A stretch of 64,000 nucleotides of DNA from Mycoplasma sp. 'Moose RK' (GTDB lineage: Bacteria; Bacillota_I; Bacilli_A; Mycoplasmatales; Metamycoplasmataceae). Location: contig NZ_JADDYD010000001.1 in assembly GCF_015708155.1 (NCBI RefSeq), positions 122,001 through 186,000 of the forward strand. The letters run 5' to 3'. Below the pieces are notes generated by a model, which was not told the DNA's origin, did no database searches, and was given only the letters and a program-made list of their open reading frames with translations. Of the stretch, positions 43,743 to 54,476 are shown one piece after another; positions within the stretch are counted from its first letter, which is position 1, and every line of letters starts with the position of its first letter. Position numbers and translations under genes: made by a program.

Positions 43743-43789
43743 ATTTTTATTTTTTCTACACTTTTTACCATTTCATTTTTTAAAAAAGA

Positions 43790-43826
43790 AAAATCCTAGT
43801 TTTTAAAGGAAAAACTAGGATTTTTT
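43790..43826 (+). terminator. Intrinsic terminator after gyrA
   Basis: AAAATCCTAGTTTTT / AAAAACTAGGATTTT with an AAAGG loop, then TT. Symmetry suggests it also stops minus-strand transcription of the tRNA-Ile/rpsI side. Confidence 0.9.
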
Positions 43827-43854
43827 CATAAAAATAAAAGTCAAAATATTGATA

Positions 43855-43931
43855 TGGTGGGAACGAATGGGATCGAACCATCGACCTCACGATTATCAGT
43901 CGTGTGCTCTAACCGTCTGAGCTACGCTCCC
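43855..43931 (-). tRNA. tRNA-Ile (GAU)
   Basis: 77 nt on the minus strand: GGGAGCG acceptor, D-arm GCTCAGACGGTTAGAGC, anticodon GAT in CTGATAAT, T-arm GGTTCGATCC, acceptor complement CGTTCCC, A73 and encoded CCA. It reads AUC/AUU; the AUA codon needs the lysidine tRNA made by TilS. Confidence 0.97.
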
Positions 43932-43989
43932 AAATATTATTGTAAAAACACAATAATATTATAACAAATTTCTATAAAAATTATAGAAA

Positions 43990-44385
43990 TTAACGTTTAG
44001 AAAATTGGCGTGCACGTCTGGCTTTTCGTAAACCGAATTTTTTCCGTTCTTTAGCACGAGCGTCACGAGTTAGCATTCCAGCAGATTTCAAATCAATTCG
44101 AAAATCTGCTGAAACTTCAAGAAGCGCACGAGCGAGTCCAAGCCTAATTGCGCCAGCCTGACCTGAAACTCCACCGCCATGTGCATTTACTCTAATGTCA
44201 AATTCACCAAGAGTTTTTGTAATAGCAAGTGGCTGTAATGCATCTTTTATCAAAATATCAGATTTTAAATATTCTTTTGCAACACGGTTATTAATTTTAA
44301 ATTCGCCTTTTCCGTGTTTGATAAATATTCTCGCGACTGAAGATTTTCGTCTTCCAGTCCCATAATATGTCAAATTCGCATTCAT
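43990..44385 (-). CDS. rpsI: 30S ribosomal protein uS9
   Basis: 131 residues; [16 protein letters not shown] at the start, [20 protein letters not shown] in the middle and the basic C-terminal tail [16 protein letters not shown] that reaches the P-site tRNA. Its ATG overlaps the rplM stop (TAATG). Confidence 0.97.
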   Translation of the reverse strand: MNANLTYYGTGRRKSSVARIFIKHGKGEFKINNRVAKEYLKSDILIKDALQPLAITKTLGEFDIRVNAHGGGVSGQAGAIRLGLARALLEVSADFRIDLKSAGMLTRDARAKERKKFGLRKARRARQFSKR

Positions 44386-44822
44386 TAATTATTTACCTCG
44401 AGTTCTGTAGGATTTTGGCCTGCGTGAGGGTGAGTTGAACCTGAATAAACATAAAGATTTCGGCGCTGTTTGTCACCTAATTTTGTGTGTGGAATCATGC
44501 CATAAATTGCTCTTTCAACCAAAGCAATTGGTTTTTTTGCTCTCATTTCCCGAGCAGTTCTGACACGAAGGCCACCAGGATAACCTGAGTGATTATAGTA
44601 TAATTTTTGGTCCTCTTTTTTTGCAGTAAGTAAAACTTTTTCAGCGTTAATGATAATAATTTTATCTCCCATGTCAACATTCGGTGTAAAAAGTGGCGAA
44701 TGCTTACCACGTAAACGAGTTGCAGCAAAGGATGCAAGGCGTCCCAAGACTTGTGAGTTTGCGTCAATTACAAACCACTTTTGTGGAGATTCCTTGTATT
44801 TTGCCATTGTTGTTTGTCTCAT
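44385..44822 (-). CDS. rplM: 50S ribosomal protein uL13
   Basis: 145 residues from ATG 44822 (an adjacent GTG at 44825 is possible); GAAAGGATAG is the ribosome-binding site. [35 protein letters not shown] and the [12 protein letters not shown] motif identify uL13. First gene of the rplM-rpsI operon. A 16-T tract (minus strand, 44840-44855) precedes its Shine-Dalgarno. Confidence 0.97.
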   Translation of the reverse strand: MRQTTMAKYKESPQKWFVIDANSQVLGRLASFAATRLRGKHSPLFTPNVDMGDKIIIINAEKVLLTAKKEDQKLYYNHSGYPGGLRVRTAREMRAKKPIALVERAIYGMIPHTKLGDKQRRNLYVYSGSTHPHAGQNPTELEVNN

Positions 44823-44837
44823 CACTATCCTTTCATT

Positions 44838-44857
44838 TCAAAAAAAAAAAAAAAACG
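44838..44857 (-). promoter_or_regulatory. 16-nt homopolymer tract in the rplM leader
   Basis: A run of 16 A on the plus strand (44840-44855), i.e. 16 T on the transcribed message strand just upstream of GAAAGGAT. Length variation here would change the rplM leader; effect unknown. Confidence 0.4.
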
Positions 44858-44967
44858 AACAAGTCGTATGAAAATTAATGTAACGTAAGCGGAGAAATTA
44901 ATCTAATTTTACACTATTTTTTATTTAAAAAAAGTTTTTTTTATTTTAAAAAACAATCACTCAAAAA

Positions 44968-45735
44968 TTATTTAAAATAATATTCAGTCAGCGCAATAAA
45001 AGTTTCTAAAGTTATTTCTTGTGGGCGAATATTTTTTGAAAACTGGAAAAAATCGAAAATTTTAGTGATTTTTTCAGTTTCCATAAAAAATTTGAAATTA
45101 TTATATAAAGTTTTGCGGCGAAATTGAAAACTCATTTTTACAAATCAAAAAAATTGTTTCATTTTTTCAGAGTCTAAATTTTTCTTAATTTCAAAAACAA
45201 CAAATGCAGAATTAACTTTTGGTGGTGGTGAAAATGATGATGGTAAAACTCTAAATTTCATTTCAACTTTAGCAACATATTGGCAAACCAAAGTTAATTT
45301 TGAATAAGCATTACTTCCGACTTTAGCCACAATTCGCTGAACAACTTCTTCTTGGAGCATAAGTGCTAGTTTAGTAAATTTGTCAATATTTTCGAAAATT
45401 TTGAATAAAATTTTCGAACTAATATAATAAGGGAGATTCGCAATAATTATTTGTTTTTCAGTAAAATTAAGTTTTGCTTCCAAAAAATCCTGATTAATCA
45501 AGTTAATTTTTGTACTTTTAAATTTATTTTCAAGAATTGGAATTAATTCACTATCAATTTCATAACAGTGTAAAAATTTAGCTTTTTTTAGCAAAAAAGT
45601 TGTTAAAAATCCAGAACCACAGCCAATTTCAACAACATTTTTGTCATTAAAATCAACACTTTCAACTATTTTTTGGGCAACATTTTTGTCAATTAAAAAA
45701 TTTTGACCAAGCGATTTTTTATGATTAAATTTCAT
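44968..45735 (-). CDS. rsmA: 16S rRNA (A1518/A1519)-dimethyltransferase
   Basis: 255 residues; the TGA at 45145 is Trp and the frame ends at TAA 44968. [30 protein letters not shown] (SAM site), [21 protein letters not shown] and [12 protein letters not shown] are the KsgA signatures. It dimethylates two adenines of helix 45; loss gives kasugamycin resistance. It overlaps the tatD stop by 11 bp. Confidence 0.95.
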
Positions 45736-46966
45736 GATTTTTTATCCTAAAAATTCGTAGAACATTTTGCTTGATAATTTCACATAATTCCATTATGGTC
45801 AAATTTTTTAAGTTAGCAATTGTTTGATAAACCCAGAAAATTTGTGGTGATACATTTGGCCAAAGGTCTCGATTAGGTTCTGGACTCAAATAGGGAGAAT
45901 CAGTTTCTAGTAAAATTCTTGAAATTGGGGTGTTTTTAATAATTTTCCGGAGTTCCTTAGATTTTTTAAAAGTGATTACACCTGAAAATGAAAAAAAGCA
46001 GTTTTGTTTTTCAAGTAATTCCTGGAATATTTCATAATTTGTTGAAAAATTATGAAATATAAAATCAATTTTTGGATATTTTTCAATTATTGATTTTGCC
46101 TGAAAGATAGCCTTATTATCGTTATTTTTATCTCTAATATGTAACATAACAGGTAAGTTGTTCTTCTCAGCAATTTTTATTTGTTCTTCAAGTGCAAAAA
46201 GTTGAAACTCCTCACTTGGGTTATCCTCATAAAAATAATCAAGACCAATTTCACCGATTGCAACCACTTTTTTGTCAATAAATTTTTCTAAATTTTGAAA
46301 ATTATCAGTTTCTTTTATTAAATTTGGGTGAATTCCAATAATTTTGTAAACTTTTGGAAAAATATTGGCAATTTTTTCCACTTCTGCCAATTCATCTCAG
46401 GTTGTTGAAATCATAAAAAAAAGATCAATATTTTTCGAAAATCAGGAAGCAATTTCCTTCTCATTATTAGGAAAATATTCTGAAAATGGATGCGAGTGAA
46501 CGTCAACTAAATGATATTTTTGTTGGTAAAAAATTTTAAAGTCTGTTTTTTGTTCATTTGTTCAAGTTGAATATTCAGAAAAAAAATCAGCAAATTGCTG
46601 ATTTTTTTTAAGAATTTTTAATCTAATTTTAACAGTTTTAAAATTTTCATTAATAAAATTAAGTACAAACTCAGCAATAATTTCCATCCATTTTTCATCA
46701 AGATTTGGGTGGAAAAAAACTAGATTAAAAATAAATTCGTTTTCATTTCTTGAAATTACAAAATAAGCAAAAATAAATTCACTATTATTGTCTGAATCGT
46801 ATATTAAAAATTCAAAATTTTCGGAAAAATCATCAAAATAAGATAAATTTTTAAGACTAATTTTTCCATTTTTTTGGGAAAAAACAAGATTTAAATTAAA
46901 CTCTTGAACGGTCTTTTTGAGTAAATTTAAATGCCTTGGAAGCAATTTTTGAATTTTTAAATACAT
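45725..46966 (-). CDS. tatD: TatD-family metal-dependent hydrolase with an N-terminal extra domain
   Basis: 413 residues from ATG 46966 (upstream TTG 46996 is possible), open across TGA at 46562, 46442 and 46397. The TatD part begins near residue 150: [12 protein letters not shown] with the first metal-binding His pair, [27 protein letters not shown] in place of the usual HCF, and [16 protein letters not shown]. The first 140 residues are an unrelated alpha/beta-like domain with no recognised motif; no ATG, GTG or TTG near residue 145 would allow a separate TatD start. TatD acts as a 3'-5' DNase or deacylase. Followed by rsmA with overlap. Confidence 0.85.
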
Positions 46967-47034
46967 AAATAAGTTGCATCCTGTTTGAATATTCAAAAAA
47001 TATTAGCTAATTTAATTTAGATTTTTTAAAAATC

Positions 47035-47062
47035 TTGTATACAATTTAAATTATATTATAAT
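47035..47062 (+). promoter_or_regulatory. Promoter of prs
   Basis: -35 TTGTAT (47035-47040), 16-bp spacer, -10 TATAAT (47057-47062); ATG 35 bp downstream, with AAGAAAAGAGAA before it. Confidence 0.65.
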
Positions 47063-47097
47063 AAAAATTTTTAATTATTTATCAAGAAAAGAGAAAA

Positions 47098-48090
47098 ATG
47101 AACATTGATTTAAAAAAAAATATTCTTCTTTTTGGAATGAAAAACTCTTATAAATTAGCACAAAAAATTTCTAAAAAAACAGGAATTCCACTTTCAGAAA
47201 TCGAAAGAACTGTTTATGCTGATGGTGAAGTTCTCCTAAAATCAAACGAGACGATTCGAAATTCCACAGTTTTTGTTATTGCTAACACCTCCAAACCTGT
47301 AAATGAAAATATTATGGAGTTACTAATCTTTATTGACTCGCTAAAACGTGGCTATGCTCAAGAAATAGTTGTGATTCTATCCTATTATGGCTATGCCCGT
47401 CAGGATCGCAAATCATCAGGTCGTCAGCCAATAACTGCGAAATTAGTGGCTAATCTACTTGAAAGATCAGGGGTTACAAAACTAATTTTAGTGGATATTC
47501 ACAATCCCAGCATTCAGGGTTTTTTTGATATTTCAGTTGATGAACTTCATGGTCAATATATTTTGGCTAACGAGCTTGTTGGCAAAAAACATGACTATGT
47601 TGTTGTTAGCCCAGATCATGGCGGCGCAGTTAGAGCACGAATTTTGGCAGAAATTCTTGGTAAAAAAATCAATGTTGCTGTTATCGACAAGAGGCGAACA
47701 GGGGTTAATCAAACTGAAATTCTTGGCCTAATTGGTAAAGTAAAGGACAAAGATTGTGTAATTATCGATGACATTATTGACACTGGTGGAACAATAATTA
47801 AAGCAGCAAATGTTGTTAAGGAAAAAGGCGCAAAATCAGTTATTATTGCTGCAACTCATGGTGTTTTTAGTCGTGGTTTTGATGAATTTCAAAAAAATGA
47901 CAATATTGACAAAGTTATAATAACTGATTCAATTGATAACACTGAATTAATTAATAAATTTAGCAAGCTTTCAGCAACCTCGCTTGCAGAATTTTTGTCA
48001 AAAAGCATTTTGGCTTGCATAAATTCGACTTCAATTACAAGCATTTATGAGGAGATGAAGGAAAAATTGACAAAACAAAACACTAATTAA
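47098..48090 (+). CDS. prs: Ribose-phosphate pyrophosphokinase
   Basis: 330 residues. Motifs: VYADGEVLLK, YYGYARQDRKSSGRQPITAKLV (ATP and Mg flexible loop), LVDIHNPSIQGFFDI, VVVSPDHGGAVRA and the PRPP loop CVIIDDIIDTGGTI. Makes PRPP from ribose-5-phosphate and ATP for nucleotide salvage. The few residues past the family's usual end are a Lys/Thr-rich tail. Likely co-transcribed with rsmG. Confidence 0.97.
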   Translation: MNIDLKKNILLFGMKNSYKLAQKISKKTGIPLSEIERTVYADGEVLLKSNETIRNSTVFVIANTSKPVNENIMELLIFIDSLKRGYAQEIVVILSYYGYARQDRKSSGRQPITAKLVANLLERSGVTKLILVDIHNPSIQGFFDISVDELHGQYILANELVGKKHDYVVVSPDHGGAVRARILAEILGKKINVAVIDKRRTGVNQTEILGLIGKVKDKDCVIIDDIIDTGGTIIKAANVVKEKGAKSVIIAATHGVFSRGFDEFQKNDNIDKVIITDSIDNTELINKFSKLSATSLAEFLSKSILACINSTSITSIYEEMKEKLTKQNTN

Positions 48091-48109
48091 AAACAGGATT
48101 TTTAATTTG

Positions 48110-48709
48110 ATGATGTTCAAAGAAAAAACAAAATTAATTGTCACTGATTTTCAATTTAAAAAGTTAGAAAAATTTGTAGAACTTATTGAGTTTTACAATC
48201 AAAATTTTAATTTAACCGGTTTTAGTGGTGATAAACTTTGAAAAGAAGGAATTTATGAGTCAATTATCACAATGAATTTTATCAGTGAATTTGTAAAAAA
48301 AGATAAAATTAGTGTTCTTGACATCGGTGCTGGAGTTGGATTTCCTTCAATACCCTTTTTGATTGTTAGTTCAAAAATTGATTTAACAATTTGTGAATCA
48401 AGAAAAAAACGTTGCCAATTTTTGCAAATTGTCGCAAGAAAATTAGATCTTGAATTTGAATTAATTTGCGAAAGGGCGGAAAGAATCGAAAATAAAAATT
48501 TTGATTTAATAACTGCAAGAGCATTAGCAAATTTGCAAAAACTTGAAATTTTAGTAAAAAAAATAGTTACACAGAAAACAGTTGTTGCTTTTATAAAAGG
48601 ACCAAAAGTTTTTGATGAACAAAAAAATTGTCAAAATTGCAATTATGAAATTATGGAAATAAAAAATAACATGGATAAAAAAATTTATGTTGCAATAAGG
48701 AAAAAATAA
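48110..48709 (+). CDS. rsmG: 16S rRNA (guanine(527)-N(7))-methyltransferase
   Basis: 199 residues from ATG 48110 (or 48113); the TGA at 48239 hides this part. NQNFNLTGFS matches the NLT motif of GidB, VLDIGAGVGFPSIPFLI is the SAM-binding loop, CESRKKRCQFLQ and ITARALANL follow. Methylates G527 of 16S rRNA; loss gives low-level streptomycin resistance. 19 bp after prs. Confidence 0.94.
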
Positions 48710-48751
48710 TTGCTAAAAAAGCTAAGTTTGAATAAAATAAAAAAATCACTC

Positions 48752-48868
48752 GAAAATAGGTGCTATAATGACAGTGTCTTTTTTATTTTTGGAGAATCAC
48801 ACATGAAAATTTTGTTTAAAGTGGAAAAAATAAGCCGATTTTTTCTAAATTTTTTAATTTTTTGCGTT
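48752..48868 (+). repeat. Dispersed intergenic hairpin repeat, copy F (long form)
   Basis: CACTCGAAAATAGGTGCTAT, then TTTTATTTTTGGAGAATCAC, ACATGAAAATTTTGTTTAAA and GTGGAAAAAATAAGCCGATT. It shares the upstream CTCGAAA block with copy E. It fills the spacer between the convergent rsmG and nrdE ends. Confidence 0.75.
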
Positions 48869-48995
48869 AATTTTTAATAAAAATTACTTAAAAAATTTAT
48901 ATGCTCATGAGACATGTTTTGAACAGTTTTTTTAAAATTTTAGAAGTAAAAATTAAAAAACTAGAACAGCAACTCAGTTGTTTAGAAATTATTTT

Positions 48996-51137
48996 TTAAA
49001 TTAAACAAGACTCACAAACTTCGTAATTTTCCGAATTCTCAAGTACATCTTGGCGAATTCTTACATAATAAATTGATTTGCAACCCTTTTTAAAAGCATG
49101 AATATAAGCGCGATTTAGATCTCTTGTAGTCGCTTTATCAGTCAAAAATAAAGTCATTGAAATTGCCTGATCAACATGTTTTTGGGCTTCAGCGACAATG
49201 TTAATTATTGGAATTGGCCCTAATTCATAAGCGCCTTGAGTATAAAAATCATAAGTTTTGGCACTTAATTTATATGAAGGCACATAAATTCTTCCCAATT
49301 TTCCTTCTTTTCGAACTTCAACCGGGGCAACAACTGGTTGCAATGAGGGCGTGCAAGAAGTTAAATAGGAAATTGAACCAGTTGGCGCAACTGCAAGTAG
49401 GTGGGAATTGGCAATTCCGGTCTGCTTAATTTGTTCAACTAGTTCAATTCAGTCCTGTTGTGAAGGAATTTTTACTTGATAATTTGCAAAAATTTCTTTA
49501 ATTTTTGCAGTTTTTGGCAAAAATTCTTCCAAATTAGCTTTAGTATATTTGTCAAAATAAGAACCATCAGCAAATTTGGTTTTTGCAAAACCAAAAAAAG
49601 ATCCAAATTTTTCAGCTAATTTTGCTGATGCTTTAAAAGCGGAAAAAGCGAGGCAATAAAAGAAAATATTAGTAAAATCAGTGGCTTCTTTTGAATCATA
49701 CATGATTTGATTTTTGGCTAAAAAACCGTGTAAATTCATTGCTCCAAGCCCAATTGCATGATTTAAATTATTCCCATTTTCAATTGAAGGCGCAGCTGAT
49801 AAATCAGAATTTCGTGAAACAGTATCAAGCGCTGAAATTGCATAGAACACCATTTTTTCAAATTCAGAACCTGATTCCATTGCTTTATCAATGTTTAACG
49901 ATCCTAAATTACAACAAATGTCTTGACCAACTTCTTTAAAATTAAGGTTAGCAAAATATTCGCTTGGAGTCGAAGGTTGCGCAATTTCACTACATAAATT
50001 CGACATAACTACTCGATGTGGATGGGCATTTTCACGATTGACAGTATCTTCAAACAAAATGTAGGGATAACCGCTTTCAAAGTGAAGTTCAGCAATTGTT
50101 TTGAACAATTTTCTTGCTGAAATAAAGTTTTTTTTAATTTTTGGGTTTTCAAGCATTTCCTGATATTTTTCAGTGATTGAAATATCACTGAAAGCACAGC
50201 CATAAATTTTTTCAACATCATAAACAGAAAAAAGTGCCATTTTTTCGTTATTTTTTGCTAATTCAAAAGTAATATTAGGAATTATTACTCCAAGCGAAAG
50301 TGATTTTATTCTGATTTTTTCATCAGCATTTTCCCTTTTTGTGTCCAAAAAAGCCAAAATATCAGGATGATGCACATTTAAATAAACAGCTCCAGCTCCT
50401 TGGCGCTGACCAAGCTGGTTTGCGTAGGAAAAAGAATCTTCAAGAATTTTCATCACTGGAATTACACCAGTTGCCTGATTTTCAATGTTTTTAATTGGCG
50501 CACCTTGTTCACGTAAATTTGTCAAAAGCACACTAACGCCACCGCCACGTTTTGAAAGTTGCAAAGATGTCGTAATTGCACGGGAAATTGATTCCATATT
50601 ATCTTCAACTCTGATCAAATAACAGGAAATAAATTCACCTCTTTTTAATTTTCCAGCATTCAAAAAAGTCGGTGTTGCGGGCTGAAAACGGCCAAGCATA
50701 ATTTGGTCTAAAATTTGGGCGGCACTTTCAAAATTACCTTTTCCTAAGAATAAGCTATTTAACAAGGCGCGGTCTGGAAAATGTTCAAAATAAGTCGAAT
50801 TATCATTAGATTTTAGTGCATAGGAAGAATAAAATTTAAAAGCGCCCATGAAAGAAGGAAAAAAGTGGTTGTAACTTCAAGCTTTTTTGTTTAGTTCTTC
50901 AATTTCTGCAAATGAATATTGATTAATGATTTCAGGATCATAGTAATTTTCGTTGATCAAAAAGTCAATTCGTTCTTTGAAAGAACTAAAGTTTTTAAAT
51001 CTTGGATTTATATGTTCCAAAATGTAATTTTGGGCAGCTAAAATATCAAATTTGTTTGCTTCTGGGTTTTTTGCAAATAATTTTGCTTTCGCATTCAAAC
51101 TAATATAAGTTTCTGATTTACTATTTTGTTTGTTCAT
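48996..51137 (-). CDS. nrdE: Ribonucleotide reductase large subunit, class Ib
   Basis: 713 residues, open across TGA at 50874, 49446 and others. Motifs: [14 protein letters not shown] (active-site Cys), [34 protein letters not shown] (second active Cys), [11 protein letters not shown], and the C-terminal redox pair CESC. Catalyses NDP to dNDP with a thiyl radical generated by the small subunit. The operon order on the minus strand is nrdF, nrdI, nrdE, each separated by 0-10 bp. Start ATG 51137. Confidence 0.96.
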
Positions 51138-51147
51138 TTTAGTTGCC

Positions 51148-51594
51148 TCAAAAATTTTTTAAAATTTTTTTTACTTCAAAAACATCGGTTTTTGTGCCCA
51201 AAAGTTCAAATTGATATAAAAAAGGAACCTGTAATTTTTTTGATAAAATTGTTCCCGCAAGACCAAAGGTATCACCAAAATTTGTATTGCCTGAAGCAAT
51301 TACACCGCGGCAAAAACTACGATTTTCGGGGTTATTTAAAAATTTTATCACCTGTTTTGGGACTGCTCCACTAGTCAAACCTTTGCCGCCACTATAAGTT
51401 GGGCAAAAAAGTATATAATCCTGATTTACACTAAGATTTTCTTCAATTTCGACAGGAATTCTTGCGTTTTTAAATTCAAGTTTTTGAATAAATCTATGAG
51501 TATTATTTGAAATTGAAGAAAAATAAACAAGAAAAATTTCTCCTTTTGGTTTTTTAAAGTTTTTAAAAAGTGGATTTTCATTCTGTTTTTCCAT
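51148..51594 (-). CDS. nrdI: Flavodoxin-like ribonucleotide reductase activator NrdI
   Basis: 148 residues; FLVYFSSISNNTHRFIQKL is the FMN phosphate loop, PTYSGGKGLTSGAVPKQV and ASGNTNFGDTFGLAG are the 50s and 90s loops of NrdI. It is translated directly after nrdF (TAA then ATG, no gap). NrdI supplies superoxide for cofactor assembly in class Ib, and for generating the DOPA radical in metal-free class Ie proteins, which fits the neighbouring NrdF. Confidence 0.95.
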   Translation of the reverse strand: MEKQNENPLFKNFKKPKGEIFLVYFSSISNNTHRFIQKLEFKNARIPVEIEENLSVNQDYILFCPTYSGGKGLTSGAVPKQVIKFLNNPENRSFCRGVIASGNTNFGDTFGLAGTILSKKLQVPFLYQFELLGTKTDVFEVKKILKNF

Positions 51595-52632
51595 TTAAAA
51601 TTCCCAATCTTCATCTTCGGTTTCTTCAGCAAGCGCCATAACATAAGAAGAACCATTTCCAGAAAAAAAATCATGATTTTCATCAGCGCGAGCTGATAGT
51701 TGGCTTAAAATTTCTGGTTCGATTTCAGTTTCTTCTTTTGAAAAAGGCGAATCATAACCTAAGTTTTGGAGAAATTTCCCGGCATTATATAAACTAAACT
51801 TTATTGCTGATTTAGCAATCCCAATTTCAGAATAAAGATCATAAAGATAGTCTTTTTCGAGTTCAATTAATTTATAAAGGAGGTCAAACACGAAATTTTT
51901 GATCTCCTTTTGTTTTTCAGGATCTAATTTTTCTACCTTTTTTTGAAATTTATAACCAGAATAATAATTATGAATCACTTTATCGCGCAAAATTAATCTG
52001 ATAATATCAGAAGTATTAGGCAATTTTGACCTTGCAGAAAGGTAAAACGGAAGGTAAAAACCACCATAAAGCAAAAAACCCGGCATTAAAGCAGCAGCTA
52101 CTTTTGATTTTAAGGGATCAGAATCTATGTAAAAAGGGATTAAAATTCTTGCTCTTTTTTGTAATTTTTCGTTATTAATTACTCAATTGTGCGCTTCTTC
52201 AATTTCTTCACTTGAACAAAGAGTGGAAAAAATTGAACCATAAGAACGAGCATGAACTCCCACCATAAAGGCAAAATTAGTATAAATTACTTGTTCATGA
52301 TCAGTTAAGGCGTGTTTTATTTGGGCTACATCACCAATTGTGGCCTGAATTGTATCTAAAAGTGTTAGTCCGGTAAAAGTACGAGTTATAATTTTTTTTC
52401 AAATTGGGCTTAAAGTTCTTCAGGACTCAAGATCATTAGAAAGTGGAATTTTTTCCGGAATTCAAAAATTTTGGACAACACGAGTTCAAACTTCAAGATC
52501 TTTTGGGTCATTGATGATATTTCAATTAATTGAACGCATTTTGCCTGAAAAATTTTTTAGGGCAAATTCAAGCGGTGATACTGATTGATTATAGTATTCA
52601 TTTTTCAATTTTAGCCTGTTAGTTTGGTGCAT
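51595..52632 (-). CDS. nrdF: Ribonucleotide reductase small subunit NrdF, class Ie (metal-free) variant
   Basis: 345 residues from ATG 52632 with AAAAGG upstream; TGA codons hide the N-terminal half. By alignment with E. coli NrdF (constant offset of 26), the six metal ligands are Asp93, Val124 (for Glu98), His127, Pro184 (for Glu158), Lys218 (for Glu192) and His221. The local motifs are LTLLDTIQ, FMVGVHARSYGS, ALMPGFLLYGGF and LRDKVIHNYY. The Glu-to-Val/Pro/Lys set is the reported 'VPK' type of class Ie, which uses a modified tyrosine (here Tyr131) instead of a metal centre. C-terminus EDEDWEF should dock on NrdE. Confidence 0.94.
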
Positions 52633-52968
52633 AAGCATGCCTTTTCTAATACTTTTTATTAATTTTATAGGTGGATTTTTTGGGTAAACAATTTAAAAAA
52701 ATTAGAATTAAATCGTAATTAAATCATAATTTTTTTAAATTGTTTAGAATCTTAATTTTACCAAAAAAATTAATTTTTTTTTAAAATTATTTTTTTGGTA
52801 AAATTAATGAATTTTTTTGAAAAATATTATTAGAATTTGAACAAAAAGTTTATTTTTGCGATTTAATTTTACGTTCAAAAGATAGGGTAAATTAAAAAAA
52901 GGAGGAAAGGTACTGAAATTATAAAGGAAAATTTTAAAATTTCAGTATTCAGTAAGAAAAAATCAAAA
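52633..52968. other. Intergenic region upstream of nrdF: inverted repeat, promoter and leader of small ORF 1
   Basis: Contains a long inverted repeat AATTTTACCAAAAAAAT / ATTTTTTTGGTAAAATT (52753-52804), an extended -10-like TGGTAAAAT (TAAAAT 52799-52804) on the plus strand, AAAGGAGG at 52898-52905 and a perfect 10-bp stem TACTGAAATT / AATTTCAGTA (52911-52947) before the small ORF. Confidence 0.55.
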
Positions 52969-53094
52969 ATGAGGACGAGGATCATAAATTGAGTAAAAAA
53001 TAAATTAGTTAATTGGTGGAATCTAGTTTTGAAAGTAGATGAAATTGTGGTTTTACTATTAAAAGTTTTACATCTTTTAGTTTTTGAAAGTTAG
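52969..53094 (+). CDS. Small Trp-rich membrane-type peptide, copy 1 (unannotated ORF)
   Basis: 41 residues from ATG 52969 to TAG 53092, one TGA read as Trp. It begins MRTRIINWVKNKLVNWWNLV and continues through DEIVVLLLKVLHLL to end FES. A basic Trp/Asn N-terminal segment is followed by a Leu/Val helix interrupted only by KVDE and K. Copy 2 at 58441 matches at 28-30 positions, nearly all other changes being conservative (I/T, V/I, L/V), which implies translation and selection. AAAGGAGG and a stem-loop sit 65 bp upstream. It lies antisense between nrdF and the permease fragment. Could be a small membrane protein, toxin or leaderless-bacteriocin-like peptide; function unknown. Confidence 0.6.
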
Positions 53095-53112
53095 TTTTTG
53101 AGAAGCATTAAA

Positions 53113-54345
<1,233 letters not shown>

Positions 54346-54367
54346 TAATAAATTCAATTAGTTTTTC

Positions 54368-54407
54368 AAAAAAAAAAAAAAAATGGTTAATGCTATAATT
54401 TAACCAT
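54368..54407 (+). promoter_or_regulatory. Promoter with 16-A tract and palindromic operator on the -10 box
   Basis: Sixteen A (54368-54383) lie directly upstream of ATGGTTAA-TGCTATAAT-TTAACCAT. The perfect 8-bp inverted repeat encloses an extended -10 (TATAAT 54394-54399). The A tract occupies the -35/-10 spacer, as in M. hyorhinis vlp promoters, whose expression switches with tract length. ATG 54477 is 77 bp downstream. Confidence 0.65.
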
Positions 54408-54476
54408 ATAAAATAACAAAAAAATCATAAACTATTGTTTTTTAAAAAATAATTTATAAAATTAGGAAAATTAAAG

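Noticed and set aside
52969-53094. Reading the conserved small-ORF region as a purely structural ncRNA
   Set aside because: The hairpin AACTGG/CC.AGTT in the second copy is only partly kept in the first, while the amino-acid pattern is kept throughout; coding is the better explanation, though an RNA role of the leader remains possible.
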